This document shows, in pieces, positions 61,408 through 64,000 of a stretch of DNA of 64,000 nt (its first letter is position 1; every line of letters starts with the position of its first letter). The notes below the pieces were generated by a model, which searched no databases, was not told the origin of the DNA, and was given only the letters and a program-made list of their open reading frames with translations. The stretch spans positions 1-64,000 of the forward strand of contig NZ_FNIM01000013.1 in NCBI RefSeq assembly GCF_900103885.1, written 5' to 3'. The translations under genes and the position numbers were made by a program. The stretch is from Actinomyces ruminicola. GTDB lineage: Bacteria > Actinomycetota > Actinomycetes > Actinomycetales > Actinomycetaceae.

Positions 61408-61683
61408 TTGGAGGTGGGTTGGGCTGACTGGTGCGGATTGGCGGAATTTCAGCGAAAAGTCTGTTACTGAGGGAGTTGTGAAGGCGCCTTGAGCATGCGG
61501 AGGCTCGGGGTGGCAGACCTGTTGCCACGCTGAGGGCCGTGGCTCCGGAAGAACGTCGTTTTTTTCGGGGTGCGCCTCGATCTTAAGGCTCTCGATGAGT
61601 TCTTCGCGCCCCTGCCGGAAGGTGAGGTTGAAGATCGACCTGGTCCGTAGTCCACGTGACCCACGCCGACGATGAAGTCCTCA

Positions 61684-61710
61684 GGACCAGGCCGACGGTC
61701 GGCCTGGTCC
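61684..61710. repeat. Near-perfect 27-bp palindrome
   Basis: GGACCAGGCCGAC, one base, then the exact complement. It could be a terminator stem or protein-binding site; no gene ends here that I can identify. Confidence 0.55.
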
Positions 61711-62125
61711 GGTGGCCCAGGCGACCTCGGATCACGTCGTTGTACCTGTCTGCAACGAGTTTGCGCTGACGGGGATGCATGTGACGGGGCGCTCGCGCCG
61801 ATCCACTGCAGCTCGCGGGGCAGAAATGAATCTCCCCACCCGGTGCTCGCCGGGCAGCCGGGTGTCGGTACGCGCTTGGTGCCCGCCGCGGCCGACGGGC
61901 CTGCCGCTGGCCTCGCTCGCCCGTTCCCGATACGCTGCGGGAACACGGGCGGATCGCGGCGGCCCGGGAGTTCGCTCAACGCGACCACCCAGGAGTCCCG
62001 ATGACAAGACCGCTCGGGAGCGCCGTTAACGGGTTGCTCGGCAGCTTCGCCTGCGCGTCGCCGACGCGCTGCTTACGCCGCCGCCCAAACAGCCATGGCT
62101 GCACCGGACCCTGGAGGAAGTCGAC

Positions 62126-63187
62126 ATGAGCCCAAACCGCAGTACCGATGACCACCACGAGCCCGACGATCCCGACATTGCCCAGGCTATGCGCGCCCGC
62201 CGCCAGGAACTGGGGCTGAGCGTGCCGGCGATGGCAGCACGCGCCGGAGTCTCCGAGCAGACCTGGCGCAACTATGAGGCGGGCCGCACCCAGGTGCGGG
62301 GCGACAAGCAGATGGGAGTGTGGGAGGCCCTCGAATGGGAACCGCCGGCCCATTGGCAGGCCCTGGCCGGACTCCGCGCCTTCCTGCAAGGTGGCGATAT
62401 GGCGGCGGGTCTGAACGGCGGCCCGGACGCCTTCGGCGCCGGGGTCGGCGGCCCCGACTTCGACATCCCTGACGAGGCCTACGAACCTTTCGAAGGCCTC
62501 GATCCCGAGGAACTTGCCGCCCAGGCCGCCGCCGAACTCCCCGTCCCCGACTGGGACGACATCCCCACCGTCCTGTCCGAGGTGTACTCCCCGCGACTGG
62601 CGCGCACGCTCGGGGAGGAAGCCGCCCGCTGCTTCGCCTTGGGCGCCTTCCTGTTCGACATGTCCGTCGCCGAGGACCTCGAGAACCTGGCCCAGCTGCC
62701 CCGCGGTGCCCACCTGGGCCAGCTCGACGAGACCCACATCGGCTCCACCCTGCCGCAGTTGTGGCTGACCCGTTACGACTACGAGTTCGTTTTCCAGCTG
62801 CGCGGCACCGCCCGGGATATGGCACTGCGCCTGACCGACGGGGGCCCGGCGGTCGGTGAACCGCTGGCGCGCACCCTGGCCGACGTCCTCGTGCTCCACG
62901 ACATCTTCAACCTCGGCGGCGTCATCGCCGACTCGCGCGGCGCCGACATCGACGAGGACCGCTGGGATGGCTGGGTGGACGCCCTGTCCGGCCCCGACCA
63001 GCCCGCCCACGCGCTGATCACCATGGGCCTGATCCCGCCCGCCGACGCGCCCGAGCACTTCGACAACTGGTTCAGGCCGCTGCCCAGCCCCTTCATCCCC
63101 GACTGGGACGGCGCTTCCGCCGGTGGCTCGACTACGGCCTTCGGGCCGACCGACAGCACCGTCACCCCGCTGCGCCGGAATCACTGA
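62126..63187 (+). CDS. XRE-type HTH protein with unknown C-terminal domain
   Basis: 353 residues. Residues about 18-60 form an XRE helix-turn-helix (AMRARRQELGLSVPAMAARA, GVSEQTWRNYEAGRTQVRGD). The remaining 290 residues show no known domain: an acidic linker (FDIPDEAYEPFEGLDPEELA), then a helical region (VLSEVYSPRLARTLGEEAAR; CFALGAFLFDMSVAEDLENL) and a globular part with RYDYEFVFQLRGTARDMALRL. The HTH may sense or bind something through this domain. GGAGGAAG precedes the ATG. No partner gene is adjacent in the same direction. Confidence 0.8.
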   Translation: MSPNRSTDDHHEPDDPDIAQAMRARRQELGLSVPAMAARAGVSEQTWRNYEAGRTQVRGDKQMGVWEALEWEPPAHWQALAGLRAFLQGGDMAAGLNGGPDAFGAGVGGPDFDIPDEAYEPFEGLDPEELAAQAAAELPVPDWDDIPTVLSEVYSPRLARTLGEEAARCFALGAFLFDMSVAEDLENLAQLPRGAHLGQLDETHIGSTLPQLWLTRYDYEFVFQLRGTARDMALRLTDGGPAVGEPLARTLADVLVLHDIFNLGGVIADSRGADIDEDRWDGWVDALSGPDQPAHALITMGLIPPADAPEHFDNWFRPLPSPFIPDWDGASAGGSTTAFGPTDSTVTPLRRNH

Positions 63188-63249
63188 CAGCGCCGACGCC
63201 GAGAGCGTTTACAGCGCCGGCGCCCCCGCGTCAGGCATTAGGCCCCCAG

Positions 63250-63543
63250 TTAGGCCTCCAGGGCCGGCGCCTCACCCGCGCCGGGCACGACCCCGCTGCG
63301 GCGGGCGTGGATCTTGGCGGCCTGGCGCAGCGTCAGCTGCCGGGTCAAGGTCATGACCGCGCCGGAGATCACCGCGAATGCGACCACCTCGCCAAGGCGG
63401 TAGCTGAGCACCTGCTCCTCGTCCTTGGGGGCCGGCTTGCCGGTGATGGCCTTCCACCCGACGGCCACGGCCTTCTCGGCAACGGCGCCGGAGACCAGTA
63501 GGGAAAGGGCGGAGGCAACCGTCCAACTGAGACTGTTCTTCAT
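63250..63543 (-). CDS. DUF4235 small membrane protein
   Basis: 97 residues with two hydrophobic helices (TVASALSLLVSGAVAEKAVA; EVVAFAVISGAVMTLTRQLT) and the pattern of the DUF4235 family found in actinobacteria: a WKAITGKPAPKDEEQ loop between helices and a RQAAKIHARRSG basic end. The function is not known. GGAG lies 8-11 bases before the ATG. It is convergent with the XRE gene. Confidence 0.82.
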   Translation of the reverse strand: MKNSLSWTVASALSLLVSGAVAEKAVAVGWKAITGKPAPKDEEQVLSYRLGEVVAFAVISGAVMTLTRQLTLRQAAKIHARRSGVVPGAGEAPALEA

Positions 63544-63733
63544 GGTGGTGACTCCCTGAAATCTGCTCGCTGACTGGACACTCGACGGCGGCGACGGCGC
63601 TGCGGCCGGTCGCCGACCCCACCCCCGATCCTGTCACATGTACCGGGGGGCCAAGGCCACGGACGCACCCCGTTCAGGCTTTTGCTCCGCAGCGCGCAGC
63701 GGAATCACAAGTTGCCGCCATGCGGCATCGCGC

Positions 63734-63739
63734 TAGGCT
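63734..63739 (+). promoter_or_regulatory. -10 box ahead of the TPP riboswitch
   Basis: TAGGCT about 8 bases before the first helix of the riboswitch, so transcription should start at about 63746. Confidence 0.5.
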
Positions 63740-63743
63740 GGCC

Positions 63744-63868
63744 CCACAACGACAGGGGAGCGCCCCGTCGTCGGCGGGCCCGCCCCGCCCACGACCACGG
63801 CGCTGAGAGTGCGGGCAGCCGCAGACCCTCGAACCTGCCCCGGTTAGCACCGGCGAAGGAAGTCGAGA
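63744..63868 (+). ncRNA. TPP (thi-box) riboswitch
   Basis: The conserved thi-box core is clear: ACAGGGGAGC (63753-63762), then GGCGCTGAGAGTGCGGGC (63799-63816), and GACCCTCGAACCTGCCCCGG with TTAGCACCGGCGAAGGAAGT. These are the pyrimidine-sensing CUGAGA and the pyrophosphate-side helices. P3 holds an extended G+C hairpin (63768-63795). Binding of thiamine pyrophosphate would lower expression of the gene starting at 63930. The distance to its AGGAGG ribosome site is about 50 bases, which suits control by blocking translation. Confidence 0.95.
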
Positions 63869-63929
63869 ATCTCCCCGGGCGCACCGGCTGCGCCCGGGCC
63901 CTCCGGAGAGCCCATCCAGGAGGACCATC

Positions 63930-64000
63930 ATGACCATCAACGAGCCCACCAGGTACCCCGCCACGGGCGGTGCCGCACGCGCCACCGCAACGCGCAGCGC
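63930..64000 (+). CDS. TPP-riboswitch-controlled gene, 5' end only
   Basis: ATG 63930 has AGGAGG seven to twelve bases upstream and lies behind a TPP riboswitch, so a thiamine synthesis or thiamine/precursor transport protein is expected. Only about 23 residues are visible (MTINEPTRYPATGGAARATA...), and none is diagnostic. ThiC and a thiamine-precursor permease are both possible; the N-terminus alone cannot decide. The gene continues beyond the window. Confidence 0.7.
   Translation, partial: MTINEPTRYPATGGAARATATRS

Larger units (their letters stand above)
60891..62125. other. 1.2-kb gene-poor region with several hairpin elements
   Basis: No convincing gene. Open frames on both strands are G+C-driven and have no family features. 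It contains the family-4 element at 61051-61174, an inverted repeat at 61367-61407, and a near-perfect palindrome at 61684-61710. A short frame of 42 codons (62000-62128) ends in ATGA overlap with the XRE gene, but I see no support that it is translated. Confidence 0.5.

Noticed and set aside
61672-62004. Overlapping open frames on both strands in the gene-poor region
   Set aside because: No family motif, no ribosome site and no consistent codon bias; they include the 61684 palindrome.
62000-62128. A 42-codon frame overlapping the XRE gene start by ATGA, possibly a leader peptide
   Set aside because: It has no Shine-Dalgarno, an odd composition and contains the ribosome site of the XRE gene; evidence is too thin to list as a gene.

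Overview
The window is about 70 % G+C and looks like the chromosome of an actinobacterium of the Actinomyces type (Actinomycetaceae). The reasons are the codon use, two surface proteins with LARTG-type sorting signals, a GuaB1-type IMPDH-like enzyme, a RarA/Lhr/SPFH gene repertoire typical of the group, and many promoters in which a TANNNT -10 box lies 6-8 bases before the start codon (leaderless mRNAs). This is inferred from content; no search was run.

Layout. 1-410: the 3' end of an IS3-type transposase and a 19-bp tandem repeat. 445-4351: serS, a HAD phosphatase and an orphan solute-binding lipoprotein. 4392-14938: a mannoside-use island with a GH38 alpha-mannosidase, a sugar ABC importer (binding protein and two permeases, no ATPase), a ROK regulator, a nitroreductase, an AGE-family sugar isomerase and a decayed GntR regulator. 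15087-15366: two tRNA-Ser genes. 16092-19649: a cell-wall-anchored subtilase. 19812-19884: tRNA-Arg. 20083-25211: aquaporin, GuaB1, and a metB-like/patB-like pair for sulfur amino acids. 25768-33636: a TetR regulator divergent from a giant YhgE/Pip membrane protein, then a heterodimeric ABC exporter with one degenerate ATP site. 34317-43818: a 2093-residue cell-wall-anchored protein carrying both an alpha-amylase and a pullulanase domain, followed by a cytosolic pullulanase paralogous to its C-terminal half; together these would split starch or glycogen outside the cell and finish debranching inside. 43911-45332: rarA. 45729-47538: SPFH protein plus RHH protein, then a degraded vapBC. 48215-51718: a UvrA-like ABC protein and a HEPN/MNT toxin-antitoxin pair whose antitoxin carries its own HTH domain. 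51825-57242: Lhr helicase. 57313-58126: a small orphan gene and a broken Sua5/YrdC fragment. 58434-60890: a membrane Fe-S oxidoreductase. 62126-63543: an XRE-domain protein and a DUF4235 protein. 63744-64000: a TPP riboswitch and the first codons of the gene it controls.

The most unusual content is between the genes. At least five families of short dispersed elements recur in intergenic DNA: (1) a ~45-bp element with two CCGAGATCGG dyads 23 bp apart (six loci); (2) ~120-bp elements with ~20-bp terminal inverted repeats and a conserved central CCGCATGATT core (two); (3) ~113-bp elements with nested TACGCC boxes on both arms (three); (4) ~123-bp elements bounded by ATGCACCGCTTT / AAAGTGGTGCAT (two); (5) a 33-bp arm found as an inverted pair and as one separate copy. 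A single-copy element at 33810-33909 has the same nested-box plan as family 3. Their similar size and long-hairpin design suggest miniature mobile elements or structured RNAs, and they are the best candidates here for something poorly described.
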